A stretch of 64,000 nucleotides of DNA. Origin: Theocolax elegans (taxonomy: Eukaryota; Arthropoda; Insecta; Hymenoptera; Cerocephalidae). The position numbers and the translations under genes are program-made. Positions 38,866 to 52,177 of the stretch are shown here, in pieces. The stretch is taken from assembly GCA_026168455.1 (NCBI GenBank), contig CM047427.1, forward strand, positions 13,545,505-13,609,504, given 5' to 3'. Each line of letters begins with the position of its first letter. Within the stretch, counting starts at the first letter, position 1. Below the pieces are notes generated by a model, which saw only the letters and a list, made by a program, of their open reading frames with translations, was not told the origin of the DNA and ran no database searches.

Positions 38866-38908
38866 ACAGTTAAATTATACTACATTTATATATACGTATG
38901 CATATATA

Positions 38909-38945
38909 TACACACACACACACACACTTATATATATATATGTAT
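38909..38945. repeat. (CA)n followed by (TA)n microsatellite
   Basis: About ten CA units directly followed by a TA run, a compound dinucleotide repeat. Confidence 0.85.
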
Positions 38946-41900
38946 ATATTTATTCACACATTTGAACGTCTTTATCTACTGTGTCCATATATGTGGTTAA
39001 AAGTTTAACATATACGTTCTCGGCTATAGTGATATTAATGCTACATGAAAATTTTTTCTTTAAAGTTACGACAGCATGCGGTATATCTGGGACATTCGAT
39101 GAGTAACCCAAACATGACTGTGACAGCATGGTAAAATTTCTAACGATCTTATTACAAGAAATAAGAGTTTTTAGGTTCACGTATTTTAACAGGTAATATA
39201 AATTTCAAATTTACCACGGTGTCACGGTAATTTTGATTAGTAAATTATCTCGGTGTACCTGTTTAATTAAAATATCAACAATACGTTAATAAAATCTAAA
39301 ATAAACGCACATTACGTAAAGAAAGAACGGCAAGTATGACGTAAGTTAACGAGCGTAAAACGTGAGGTACACGTAACGAGTTTGTAATCCAGTCTCATCA
39401 AAATTTGTACTGTCATAAAAGAAATTAAGGTGGAGAAGAAGACGAACAAGAAGAAGAAGAAGAAGTAGGAAAAGGCGAGGAGTAAGAAGAAGAGAAAGAA
39501 AAAAGGAAGCGATTTGCCGTGGGTAAAGAAACGTATCTTGGAGACTCGTCGAAAGAAGCCAATAACAGCGTTATCTTAACGATTTCTTTTACGAGAAAGC
39601 ATACGGTTCGTTTCCATTAAATTTCCCAAGATCCAGTAGAAAACCTCCCCTTCGTACGTGTCCCCTTATACTTACATCCCTACTCTTCCACATTTTCCAC
39701 TTGAGGCGGTGTATATATATATATACCTATAAGACACGAAACGAGATGAAAAAGTACCTCTATATACATCTGTTACTACCATTTGTCATGTGAATATGCT
39801 CTCGAAGAAGGGCTGGACCCTGCTTCGATTTTCTCACTTGACTTTTTCCTTTTCTTTTCCTTCTCTTTTCCTTTACGAATTTCCAAATATTTAGGTTTTC
39901 CGATTTATTAGGTGTTGTTGGTATATATACATTCAAAACCAGAAATTTTTTTTACTTTATGGGGTTTATTGGTGGTGGTTTCGTGAGGAGGGAAATACGG
40001 GTAAAAAATTACTTTATATTTATAGTACATATTTAAGATCTCCATAAGTATGTAATATATATCTACAATGAAAACACGAATATTGTTTAAAAAGTTAAAT
40101 AATGAAAATGTCACTATTTTTGGTAATGAAGCTATATACATGATAAACATTTCATTATTTTACTATATGCAAAAATCAATATTATTTAAATATACATTTT
40201 TGTTTAAACTTACTTCATTTATAACACATTTTTTATAGAAATTGAATTTGTACTTAATTATGCTTCGTGAAGTTATTAAAACACACAAGTAATAAGAATT
40301 CAAGTACTATTTTCAAAAACCTTTGCACAGCATTTCTTTTATTATAGCACAAGTTACAGAAATATATGTGTCATATATAATATAATTTTGAATCAAATAA
40401 TAAATCATTGTATAAATTAAGCTAATAACAATTTTTTGTTCATCGATTTTTTCATTTCATGAGCCGCAACATAGATATCTTACATATATAAATCAATATT
40501 TACTGGACGAGCTAATATGAATCAATGTACTTCGACTTTAAAATATTATTTTCATAGTATCACCGTTTTAAAATATATATGTTTTATTCAAAAACATTTC
40601 GGTTAAAAGGATTGAATTGTTTTTTTAACATTCGTTTTACCAAACGTTTCATGCATTTCTAAGTCTTTGGAAATCGCAAACACTGACGAGAACTACGGCA
40701 CGTCTTGTTTTGAAAAAAATGAAAACCAAGTTGCGGTTCGGTCTCAAAAGATTTTGATGTGACATTCCTTTGAAGTGAAAATCACGTTACTCGGATTTTT
40801 AAGTCTTTTTTCTTAGGAATATCTTCTCTTTTACGAGACAAAGAATAACACTCGACCGTTAAGTGTGCTGTACAACACTTATATTTTTCATCATTGAATG
40901 ACTCTGTAAATAATAGTCTAATATTGAAATGAATATTTACCGCACCTAAAAATCTATATTGACTATTCTTTGTTAGAAAATGTTTAACGAGTTGTTCATG
41001 TAAAATTAGTTATTAAGATTATAAAATTTATAGAGTAAAATAATATATTAGCAGTTTGCTGCAGTGTATATCTTACTTGGAACTTAAATATATTTAAAAT
41101 GATTTAATTTTCGCGCGTTGTACTTAAATGTATTTTCGTACAAAAAAAAAATTTAGTTTGAAAGCAGTATTCCAGTAGTAGCGCCACCATCCCATACTTT
41201 TATTTAAATTCAATCTAAAGTCTAGGTGACGTTAAAACAGGGTCTATAGGTACAGTCTAGGTGTAAAGTTTTCATTAATTTTAATTAAACTTTATCTGTA
41301 GATATTTTATTATCAAAAATAAAAGTTTTATAGGTAATTCTTAAACATGCAAAAATACAAATTCATACTTTATAATTTTTCTGATTAAATATGTTGCACC
41401 TGTTAATCTAATTATTTTAATTCATCAAAGTGTACATTAAAAATTAAATTACCAAAAAAAATCAAATAAAGGTATTCTCCCTACAATTTAAACCTAAAAA
41501 CAAGATATTTTAGTAAAGTATAATAAATATCGAAAAAAAAGAACGAAGAACCTTCACTTACAGGTTCCTCAATCAGCGTGAAATTGAGATAAAAGCCGAC
41601 CGACCGACTGAATATCCCCCCGTACGTTCAATTCATTTAAGGTACACACGCGTGTATATCGCAAAACGTTCACCCGAGAGAACGAAAAAAAAGAAGGGAA
41701 AAAAAAGAACGAGATCCGGTCGCCAGGAAAGCGTGCGATACCCTGAGTCCGAGATTAAAGACGACGCGCTGGTAAATTAATGGGCAGTGCTTTATGCGCC
41801 AAAGTAAACGTCGGTGGAACACCCAACTTGCGACTGGCTTGGCCTTTTTCGGAGGCGCGTTCCCCTTGTACACTTTGCCCTTTACATCCGTGAGAGTATG

Positions 41901-43400
41901 AAAACGGATATTTTCTACTCGGTCGCAGGGTGAAGAGTAGAGGAGAAACAATGAAAATCTTGTTGGTAATGAGGGATTTGACTTTTGAAAGGTACGATAA
42001 TTTCCCATTTAGCGCAAACGATCAGAATAATTAAAATGGAGATTTAAAACGTCGGAAAATAAAATTTGTAATACAACGTACTACTGTAACGAGCATCGAT
42101 AAACTATTTTAATATTTAAATTATCTCAAAAGGACAAAATAAAGTATTCTCGGTTTTTTAGCTTTTATAAGATCCCTGTTTCAGTCCAAAAATCTCTTCT
42201 GGATGATCCTCGTATGATATAGTGCCCGGAATGAACAATTTTATTTAAAATCTTTCGGGCGCTCTAGCTAATAAATTTTTTTCCTCATTTTAATAGCGAT
42301 CATTCGAAAGATCGATAAAAATTCTTCAAAATTCAAGTACCAAAAAATTTTTTAGGACAAAATTGATCTCATCTAGACAGCTCCGTAGTAAACGATGAAA
42401 AATGTGTCCTGTGAGCGTTAATGGGTTTCTCACTTGATGTGATACTCAGGAATTAGTATCATATCATGTAGTTCATTTTTATGAAAAATCTCTTTGTAAC
42501 ACGGTGCTATACTTCAAATATCAATTACATAAATTTTTTTTCAAAAAATTGAGATTTATATTTTGAAAATTTTTGAAGCCATTATTTGTATTTTTGAGTT
42601 AATTATTTTGATAAACTTGCTCTGCACGCGAGTTCTACATCAATTAGGTATTACATACGAAATTTTTCAGATTTTAATAGTTTAACGTGTTAGTTATAAA
42701 TTTTCGATTTATGGAGCAAGATCTCTAATAAATGCATGTTAAAAAGGTTTACCTTTATCAATCTAAGAATAAATATTGAAAATAATAAATTAAAAATTAG
42801 GATTGATAAGTTTAATACGAGTCAAATATGCTAAAATTTAAAAAGAGACATCATTTTTTCATTAAATAATATATAAACAATATTTCAGCGATAACTAAGT
42901 CATAAAATATGTACTAACAGAAGCCCAAGTATTATATTCAAATCGATGAATGATCATTCATTTAAAAATCTAACAAATGTTGTTTATATTATTAAAAGCT
43001 AGTAAAAGTATTTAACATGAAGATTTTCGAAAAATAATTTTATTTGTACAAAAAATAAAAAGTATGCTAAATTTCAATACGACCCTAAAATGATTTAAAC
43101 GATGTAAAAAACATTATTATTTTTAAAAAATTTAAAGTTTTATATAGAACAATTATCCTTAAATTACTAACTTATCAATGCTAGAGACATAGATATTATT
43201 TCTTGTAGCAGTAATAATTTAATTTTAGTCGAATAAGACGAATTGTAGGTGTTTGAAACCGATTCTTTCCACGTCATTACCTTTATTATCTTCAAGTTTT
43301 CTCTTCAAACTAAGTTGAATGAGCAGTTCATAAGTTTGACTCGAGTTGTTTGGCTTCTCTTTAATTTTGAGGTCTTCATTATCGGGAAACTTGGGCAAGC
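38946..43400. other. Non-coding DNA with a GC island
   Basis: No supported gene. A GAA-rich tract lies near 39,433-39,500. A GC/CpG-richer island lies at 41,560-42,010 with even composition; on its minus strand an initiator-like TCAGTC (41,606-41,611) is followed about 50 bases later by a good splice-donor sequence (GTAAGTG, 41,555-41,561), but no ATG or product is evident. The 112-codon minus-strand frame there (41,670-42,008) has no recognisable features. The rest is AT-rich. Confidence 0.5.
39433..39500. repeat. (GAA)n-rich purine tract
   Basis: A GAA/AAG trinucleotide run (cleanest about 39,449-39,466) continuing into purine-rich sequence. Confidence 0.8.
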
Positions 43401-43411
43401 GCGCCTCGAAA

Positions 43412-43435
43412 TATGTACGTATATATACGTACATA
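43412..43435. repeat. 24-bp perfect palindrome
   Basis: TATGTACGTATA followed directly by its reverse complement TATACGTACATA, with no loop. It lies in a mildly GC-rich spot between AT-rich stretches. Its function is unknown, and alternating TA/CG-rich palindromes can arise by chance in this base composition. Confidence 0.9.
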
Positions 43436-45000
43436 CCGCTAAACCAATTAGCTCGTTTAAACACGCTCAAAAATAGTAAGTAAACCCAATGATGTATGTA
43501 CATCATTATAATTATAAGAGATGATCGAGAAAACGTATATTCGAAGCCGCGGAAGATAAATCGCCTTGAAGTGTTACAATTAGTCAGTTAATCGAATCGA
43601 TCGAGCTATTTGCTGAATTGATAATAAATCCTTTTATCTTCGTAAACCAAGTTTGCGAAATGCCTGACGTTTATTTTTGTAATCGATAATTGCGGTAATT
43701 TTTTTTTTATTAAAAATAGTTATATTATTAAAAATAATTTAAAAATTAAATAAACGAAGATGAACTGAGTAAAAGTTAAGTAACGCTCACTAAAACAGTA
43801 TATACGAATGAATACAATAATTTGATTTTAAAGGTTGAAGGGAAAATTATAAGATTGTAGTAAGTTAAAATTAAATTTCAAAATGTATATATATAAGTTC
43901 GGTTGATTGTATAAATGATAAGTATGATGGTTTTCAGCTATCGTAGAAAGTTTTATTAAAGAAGATTACAGGTACGGATAAATTGATTATTGCTCTCGTT
44001 TTACTATAAAAATAATTCAACTATAACTCAATGAGTATAGCGACGATCCTACATCGTTCTAAAAAATAATTAGAAATATCTAAACTAAATCCTTGTAAAT
44101 CAACTATTCAAAACCACAGCAATTCACAAAAATAAAAACAATTTCGCGCGCGTACATATAGCTGAGAGGAAAAAAAGCTCGGTATCAACAATCCCCAACG
44201 GGATATCGAATTCCCTCGAAATTTCAAAATGTAAATTGCAAAACGAGTCGAATGTAGAAGGGGCAAAAACGGTCATTACGTTCACACCCGTGCTCGGAGA
44301 GAAGTCAAAAACAAAAAAAAAGAACGGTGGAGTTTTCTTGCTCTCGCGAATCGACAAATCGTTTGGGCAGCCGTGGAAAATGAACGAGCCGATCTCGCGA
44401 TATTAATTACTCAATTACAAAAAACGATGAGCCGCGCAAGAGTAATAAATCCATTATGTAAGAAAGGCGCCGCAGTGTATGTATATATACATCATCAATT
44501 AAGGGAGTGTACAGAATTGAATTATCGTTTGAAATTTTTATAAAGTTAACGATGATATAAAATTTTAAATTCACGGCCATTCGTAATTCAATATGACTGA
44601 AATAAATGCATATTTTTTACATAAAGGTACTGACGTGAGAATAGTCGATAATTAAAGTTACAAGCATACACTAAGAATGTCTTCTAATAAAAATATTAAT
44701 CAACTTCAACTCTACAAGGAAAACTCCAAGGAAATACAATTAAACAACTTACAAGAAAACGTTAATGGCAAGAAATAATGTAAAAAAGTTTTTAACTATC
44801 TACACAAGACAATGTCTCTTTGAACATATGCATACGCATAGTTATTTACATTATTACGTATTATATAATATTTACGTACTTTTTAAGAAAAAAAATGTAC
44901 ATAATAAACAAAACTTATTACAATACAAAAACTATATGATTCGTTAAGACTTAACATAGCGTATGCAACTAAAGATAATGAATCAATAATTGCTTTAATA
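43436..45000. other. Non-coding DNA
   Basis: No supported gene. GC-richer spots lie near 43,500-43,640 and 44,100-44,420; otherwise AT-rich. Frames of 75-93 codons near 43,225-43,506 on both strands overlap each other and show no protein-like features. Confidence 0.5.
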
Positions 45001-45341
45001 CTGCGATAAATCTGGAATATATCACTTGTTCGAGAAAATTTACCTTTCGATGAAATTGATTTATTATCATATTTTTAAAATTTTTTCAATCAGGATTTGC
45101 AACTACAACACTTTTTTCTTTTACTTTTAGCGATTTTTTTCAGGTATCTCCTTTTTCTAAAGTCATATTTGTTTTTAAAAATTATAAAAATTTTGGGTCC
45201 TTTTTTCTCCACATATAGAAAGGAATTTCTAATAAAAATGACCGTGACACCGCACTAAATCTGGGACATATGATCTCTTCGAGAAAAATTAACCTAAAGT
45301 CAGAATATTTGTAAAAAAAATCGTTACAATTTTTTCCTGCT
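45001..45341. repeat. Diverged direct repeat, 249-bp spacing
   Basis: About 45,001-45,090 and 45,250-45,341 align by eye in direct orientation. Shared order: C(T/C)GC.(A/C)TAAATCTGG, then T(C/T)GAGAAAA, then A(C/A)CCT, then AATTTTTTC. The second halves of the units are not clearly alike. This looks like an old partial tandem duplication, or two pieces of one decayed repeat. Confidence 0.5.
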
Positions 45342-47984
45342 CGAATATATAAGAAAATTCTCTGTGTTAAACGGCAACTATAATTTTAATATCAAAATAT
45401 GAACTTTAAACCCATATAACCAGTGAAACGAAAGGGATTACAAAAATAGCTCGATAATAGTTTAGCAAATGTAAACCTAATTTCATAATGGAAGATGTAT
45501 TTGTAATTTCAATTGAAATTTATTGGCCATTCGTTAAGCATCATCTGCAAAACGTATATATATACCTATATACGCGTGTACCGTTAACGTGATACCAATT
45601 CCAGCTAACTACATAGACCTATATGATGTAAGGGCGCATGTTAGCATTACGCAGTCAAGGTATATATTCGAACTATCGGTATTTAGGTCACCTCCTGTGG
45701 ACCTGTTAATACCTAGACATTATTATAAAATTTTATATACACGCGTATTAGGATATTTGGTTGATCCTGTAGCACTGAAATTGTAACAAATTATATATGA
45801 TATTAAAAACGAAAATGTATGCTGTACAAATATTATTATTAACGGAAACTTTTAACGTAAGGTATTGAGTTGATATCAAGAATATAGGGAATAAGCACGT
45901 GTATTAAAGTTTATTAAATTGAGGGCAGAGTGCAAAACATTAATTATTAATCAACTGTAATATCAATAGTTGGAAAAGCCTGAATACAGATGCCGACAAA
46001 CATTACTGTGTATCCATATATATACCTTGTCATCCATGAGTATCCGTAATATCAATAGATGTACATTGGATATGCTCATATTGCAAATTAATTGTGTTAT
46101 TACAAAATTAAAAATATTATTATTATATGTATAGCATAAATAAATATTATATGTTAACGACGTAACGATATTAAGTCTTTGATTAAAAATAATTTTTACG
46201 TATCAGTGTTTGCATTTTTGTAACAAAATTCCTGTAAAAAATGTACCCTAATGATTTTTACACTTGACTTGTTAGAGAACGGGAGAGGATGGAGAGAAAA
46301 AAAAGGTGTCGGTGAATATTTCCAGGTTAATAAAAGAACCAAGTAATATAATATTGGAAATATCTATATAGAAAGAATAATATTCCGTTTGGTTAGCCCA
46401 GTCAAAATGTAGGGTAAAAGGCAAAAGAGCGAAGAGGCATAATAGAAATGTCGGGACGTAGTCCTGACGACTTTTCCAGGGAACTCTAATTAGCTTCTCT
46501 AATTGAATGCTTTCGAGTTACAAACTTTTTAGTTAAATTCAATCTCGAGCTTTGTTCGCCAGAACTGTGTATATATACATAATGTGGCCGAACTGAAAAA
46601 GTTAATTATAACTGCAAAACAAGATGATTTGCGTTTCCCTCTGCTATAGATATATAAGAACGCGAGCGAGCGGAAACTTTTTATCTCAAACATACACGCA
46701 GAAAATTATCCCCATAAAAATTGCAATGACGGACCCTATCAAAATTAGAGTATTCAACTGTACATTTCTAATAAAAGAAATATGGGCGCGTAAAAATTAA
46801 GGTTAGGAGTGTGAAATTTTGTGAGACGCGGTGAAAAACTTCCTTTAAAAAATCCACTGAAAAATCTTCAATGTTAAATTTTTTAATTCGAAGGATTACG
46901 TTCACGAAGACAAAATACTACGTATAATAGCAAAAAGCGATTTCAAAATTTAAAAAGAAATAAACACAATATAATTTATTATAAATTATATTTATGTTAA
47001 TATACATCTATATTCGTTCAGAACGAATGATCGATTTAATACCGAATTAATATCGAACAGATGTTAATAATTATAATCTTAATTATGTTATTTACTTTAT
47101 TTATAATTGTAAGTGTACTAGTATACACTTACAAGTGTAGTGTATACACTTTTCTTGTAATAAAGCAAGAGCAAATTTATTAATATTATACACTATAATA
47201 ATATTATATACTATGTTGGAAATAATTTTATTATAACTAACATTTAACAATAGCAAAATTTCATATATTGTTCACACGTATCCTTGACTTCAGTCGGATT
47301 CAGGGTTGTAATAGAATATAAAAATACATACCGGTAAAAAGTCATAAAAATAGTGATCGCACCGTAAACATACTATTTTATAAAAATAACCACGCATCAT
47401 TGCAAATTTGATACAGATTTTTACTAGAAAAAGTCCCTAACGGTCGCTTCGTATTTATTTAACCTAGGAGTTGCACCGTATAATTTTAATACAGTATATA
47501 TACTTATCTGCGGTTAGTTTTAATTTTACACGTGTCTAAGTATAATTTAAAAATGTAAAGTTTGACGTAGCTGTGTATACGCGTGTACAACGAATTCTCT
47601 TGGGAATTTGGGGTATGCGCTAAGATCTGAGAGTGTTCGATGGTGGTGAGCATCACTTTATTATCGCATTAAACTTGCTTGAGCGCGGGCGCGCGCGCTT
47701 GACGGATCCGTAGTTCCAGAGTACACAGATTTCCGTATATAGTTTCGGGGTGCGTAATGTTAATTTCATGGAGGACGAGAATTCCGATAACATAGTTTGA
47801 CGCGACTTCCTGGTTTACAGTCTCGAGGAATTGTTCGAAAGGTTGGCATCCTTCACTTTGTCGAGTTCACGCATTTTTAAATATACTATTTCAAAGGTAT
47901 GTAAGCTAAAACGTATACCAGTTGTCGAACAGTTATAGGATATCTATATTCATATAATTTTGTACTATGTGTTGTTATATTTCG
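45342..47984. other. Non-coding DNA with nested inverted repeats
   Basis: No supported gene. Eleven-base perfect inverted arms lie at 45,570-45,580 and 45,738-45,748, and between them sits an imperfect hairpin (45,678-45,713). Short inverted repeats AAGTGTA/TACACTT are repeated near 47,110-47,150. GC-richer islands lie near 46,260-46,560 and 47,570-47,880, the latter with an alternating GC run near 47,680-47,698. Confidence 0.5.
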
Positions 47985-48640
47985 TTTGTTTATGGTATGT
48001 TATACTATTACTACTATATTGCTTTACTTTATTTAAATTACATTTTTTTTCGTTAATAATTTATTGAAAATATACTATTTATCTGTAGAAGTTAATGCAG
48101 AAACTTCAATTTGTTAATAATTAATCAAAAGTACTAAGCGAATAGCTGAAAATTAAAAATAAATATGAATTATCTTTGTATAAGAGGATTTGTTTCATTA
48201 AACGTCAATAATTGGTAATACTTAAAGCAAAATTTTTTTTTCACTGTTCCAGAATAACTGATACGCGAAAACGATGTACGTATTACAAACCAGTAATATT
48301 TAAAAATAAGTGAAATAAAATATTGCAAATTAATTAGAAATAATTTTCATTTATAATTTAAGCGTTTATTTTACATGTAACAAGGTGATGGAAATTAATA
48401 CTTTTGGCTACTATAATCTTACAAATTAATCCAATTTTTCCGCTATAATTTTTTCCACTATTAGAAGATACATCATTTTATAGAAATATAATAATTTCAC
48501 TGTAAATACAACAGCGCTCATCATGGTATTTCAGGATAAACTTGAAATAAAAAAATATTGTTATATCAAAATTAAACATGAAAAAATAAATTTATTTCAT
48601 TAGATGAAACATTGTTAGAACTATAAACCACAAAAATTTT
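47985..48640. repeat. Diverged dispersed repeat, copy D (pairs with 17,640-18,400)
   Basis: Aligns by eye in direct orientation with copy C along most of its length, with many substitutions and indels. Strongest blocks: ATTAATCAAAAGTACTA near 48,120, AGTAATATTTAAAA near 48,292, TTTATAATTTAAGCG near 48,350-48,365, GATGGAAATTAAT near 48,387, TTTTTCCGCTATAATTTTTTC near 48,435-48,455, and ACTGTAAATACAACA near 48,500. Class unknown. Confidence 0.55.
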
Positions 48641-51573
48641 TATTAATAATTTAAATGCAACATTGAAAGTTAGATTCTTTTATAATAAAAATACGAAGCT
48701 CCAATATAAGTTTGTTAATAATAATTATTAGCAAATTACGTGTAGAAGTAAAAAATTTAACTGGTAATAGATAATAAAAGTAATCGATCGAGTTAAAGAA
48801 AATAATCGAGTAGAAAAAAGTTGGAAAGAAAGTGAAAAAATAAAAAAAAAACAAAGAAATATGGATAAGGATACGATAGGAAGAGGAGAAAGGAAATGAA
48901 AGAGGAAGGATATAAAGAGAATAAGGGAGAAGTGGAAAACGCTTGAGGGCAGTACTGTAAGCGCATGTTTCTCTCCGCGCATACTGCGAGAATAACGAGG
49001 GAAGTTACGTTTAAAACATACAGACTGCCGCAGCATTGGCTTGACATCCTTTTCACCCAGTTAAGAGACGAATCCTACCAGACGTAACTTCGTTTACAAA
49101 TGGCTTTCACTCGGAAAAATCACCGAAAATTCTTGGGTTATTACATAATTTTTATATTCCCTTTTTTTTTAAAAAAATCTTATCTAAACAACCCTTTCCA
49201 CAAATATTATATTACAATATTTAGTTTTGTACATTATGATAAATTGAATGGTAATTTTATGTAAAAATGCAAAACTTACTTTTGCAAATTAAATATTAAT
49301 ATTATGAGTATCCTACTTTAAAACAAGCTTCCTTTTTGAATAATATTCTGGATTTTCGAAAAAGTTTTCGGTAACACACGGTAGATCCTACGCGAAAGAG
49401 CGTAAAAATATTCTTATAGCGATATATATATATATATACAAGTCGTTTATATACATCGTGTAGCTTACTTTTCTTTTCAAATATCTTTTTTAGAAAAAGA
49501 AAAAAAAACATTCTTATCCTAAGATTACTCAACTTTACTATATAAACTATTTCTTGCGTTTTAATGAGATATTCCAATAATCGCGCGATATGTTTACAAA
49601 TACTTATATCCTTTTTATCGCGTAATAATCGAGTTTTTCAAGAATTAAACGAAGAAAAAAAAATATAAATTCTCATTCCCGTTTTCATTTTTTACTTTTT
49701 ACAAGACAGTTTCATCACTCAAGTTTACCTCAACACTTTTCAGTTAAGAGAAGCGAAGGAAGAGCGCGATTGTCAACGAAATGGAAAATGCAAAAGAAAG
49801 GATACAAAGCTTTTGTTCTTTTAAACCGCTCTCTTGCTTATACCCTTTTTTTCCTTGTACTTTTAAGCGATTTGCTTTTGAGACGCGTTAACGTGCAAAT
49901 GGAAATTAAATGCTCGAGTTTTCATTAACCTGCGTGGAGAATATTTAGCTCGAGTTGTTCGCCGCGTCGTTCAATTTTGCGCGTGGGCGTGTTCACCTCG
50001 AGTAACAATTAGCTTTATGTATACATTATGTAGACGCAAGTGTTAAGGAACCTGAATTTTAAAAAGATAATATTCACTCTCTTTTGTGATACACGCTGTG
50101 TAACTGGCTCTTACGTATATCCTTACTTATATAAACTTTCATTTTACACAATGGCTATGTTTATATAGTGTTTAAAGTATTCATTATTAAACATTATATT
50201 TACGTGAAATATTAATATTTTAAATGTAATATTTTATGGTTCGACTCGTTGCACCATTTTTTTGTGTAATAAACGTGTACGTTTTACTAGTCGACAATTT
50301 GATAATATTAACAATGAATTTTATCGGTGAACTCTATATCCATCGCTATTTGATGTTCTTTCTAGTGTAAACCAAACTCACGATAAAAGTCACTTTAAAT
50401 GTAATAAAATACGTTGAATTAAAAAAACTGGTAAATAGAGGCGAAATTTTGTATTGACATTTAGTTAATTAAAACTAAATTACAACTAGTATATGCGATA
50501 TTTTTTATTTTTATTTGTCTTAGATCTATTATAAAAGAACGGGTTGAAATATTTAATTAAATTTTTGAAAAAATTCAATAAATAATTTTTGAACATACGG
50601 CAGAGTATGAAATCACATTTAGAAAAAACAGTGTTTTTATGAAATATATATGAAAAATTTTACTGTTATTTTCATTCGAAGTGTGAACTATATGAATATA
50701 AATTATATTTAAATTATTTATCATAAAATACAAAAGCACACATCGTATTAAAAGTAAATGAAGGACCTGATTAATAACGTTCATCCAATAATTCTTTTTT
50801 CTTTAAAAGTAAATAAATAAAATAAAAATTTCTACATTAAAACTGAAATAGTAAGTACAAAAATAGCTTAGCAAATGCCCTTATGTATATAATATTCACA
50901 TTATAATAAATTAATTCTTTAAAATTATTCTACAACAAATATACCGATAAAAATAATCATCGGAAATAGAAAAGTAATAAATCGTTCGGTATAGCCAGAA
51001 AATTCATCCAAGTTTCGTCGAAGTAATTGCACTTCACGATGTTAAGAAGCAGCGAGGTTTAACTCACGTATCGGACATTTATTTTAGGTTAACGTCGTAC
51101 GACGAGCCACGAAATCGTTCGGATATTAATACGAACTTGGTAAGATTCAGGCGGTAACATGTGTGCCACGAAATTATTATCGTTAAGGTTCTTTTGCCAT
51201 CGTGTTCCTGGAGTACGTAAACGAGAAAGAAATCGAAAGGACCTAAAGTGGTTTCTCGTCGCCATGTGTTTATTATTGCCCGAAGGAAGGTGCGAAACGA
51301 TCGGATGTCAAGTCGATCGTCTCATCGATCATCTTTTCAAATTTACATCGATGTGTCCAAGATACTTTTCATTCATAATTATCTGGTGATTTATGTTTTG
51401 CACCTCGGGATAACAAGACAGGTTTTCAAGTGACAAGTTGACAATTTTTTTCTAGTTATAGTGTGTTACAAAAAGGAACCATATGTTTAGACAGTTTTAT
51501 TACGAAAATTTACTTTTTTTTATATTAAAATAGAGGAATTCAAATTATTTATCGAAATAAAATGATTTTGTAA
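48641..51573. other. Non-coding DNA
   Basis: No supported gene. A purine-rich tract (GAAA/GGAA types) lies near 48,795-48,930 and creates Phe/Leu/Ser-rich minus-strand frames. GC-richer islands lie near 48,930-49,120, 49,740-50,060 and 51,000-51,360. A short TA run lies at 49,423-49,438. The last island precedes the coding-like segment at 51,574, but none of its frames looks protein-like. Confidence 0.5.
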
Positions 51574-51873
51574 TATTCTATAATACTATCATCACATTTG
51601 TTTTCTCAAAAATTTAAAGATCCAACTGTATATAATGTCGTACATTCCCTTACGAGAGCAGCAGCAAAAATATTTAGTCTCTTGACCTGGAATTTTTATG
51701 ACCCTTTCGGGGAACCAAAGGAACTCGAGGAAGAAAGGAAACGGAAGGAGCATCAGTTTGAGAAGAATCTCGACGACGTAAAAATACGGCTGCAAAAAAA
51801 TGGGTTGTTACGTATATATATCACCACTACTACTGTTCTTACGAAAACTATTGTTGGTTTTTTTTTCAATTAA
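51574..51873 (+). CDS. Coding-like segment of unknown protein (exon or gene fragment)
   Basis: One plus-strand frame is open for about 100 codons. Unlike the neighbouring chance frames it reads like protein between about 51,616 and 51,795. A mixed helix-prone stretch (VYNVVHSLTRAAAKIF) is followed by LLTWNFYDPFGEP, then a charged, coiled-coil-like run (ELEEERKRKEHQFEKNL). After about 51,795 it turns low-quality, ending in a hydrophobic tail and a stop at 51,871-51,873. There is no ATG start in the good part, so it would need to be an internal or terminal exon, or a broken copy. A possible acceptor is the AG before 51,617 (weak pyrimidine tract); possible donors are weak. I do not recognise the family. 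It lies about 260 bp from the LINE insertion but is not part of it. Confidence 0.4.
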   Translation, partial: YSIILSSHLFSQKFKDPTVYNVVHSLTRAAAKIFSLLTWNFYDPFGEPKELEEERKRKEHQFEKNLDDVKIRLQKNGLLRIYITTTTVLTKTIVGFFFN

Positions 51874-52132
51874 ACTTCTTTTATAGAAGCTTATTTCCAT
51901 ATTATTTTAAAGATCAATGTTATAAGACGTGATGCAAAAAGTTCTAGTTTTAAATGCTTACGAGTGGATGTTTCTGTAAAAATAAAAACCAAAATGAATT
52001 CAAATTTTTAATCACTTACAACTTTATTTGAAACATTATAAATTGTTTATAATTTAAATGAATTTTAAATTTAGCCTGCGTTTTATAATGTATTGTAATT
52101 ATTTCATGCAAATGTGACATGTCTTAAAAGTG

Positions 52133-52147
52133 ATATCAAAATATTTT
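52133..52147. repeat. Target-site duplication of the LINE, left copy
   Basis: ATATCAAAATATTTT, repeated exactly at 54,105-54,119. The last Ts merge with the element's poly(T) (poly(A) tail on the minus strand), so the inner border is ambiguous by a few bases. Confidence 0.85.
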
Positions 52148-52164
52148 TTTTTTTTTTTTTTTTT
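52148..52164 (-). other. Poly(A) tail of the LINE
   Basis: An uninterrupted T run on the plus strand directly inside the left target duplication, the tail of the minus-strand element. It marks the 3' end and the insertion direction. Confidence 0.9.
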
Positions 52165-52177
52165 ATTTAAGCATTTC

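Noticed and set aside
41670..42008. 112-codon minus-strand ORF
   Set aside because: No recognisable domain; ends in a poly-purine-derived stretch.
48651..49056. Overlapping Phe/Ser/Leu-rich minus-strand ORFs
   Set aside because: Shadow of a purine-rich tract; three overlapping frames of similar quality.
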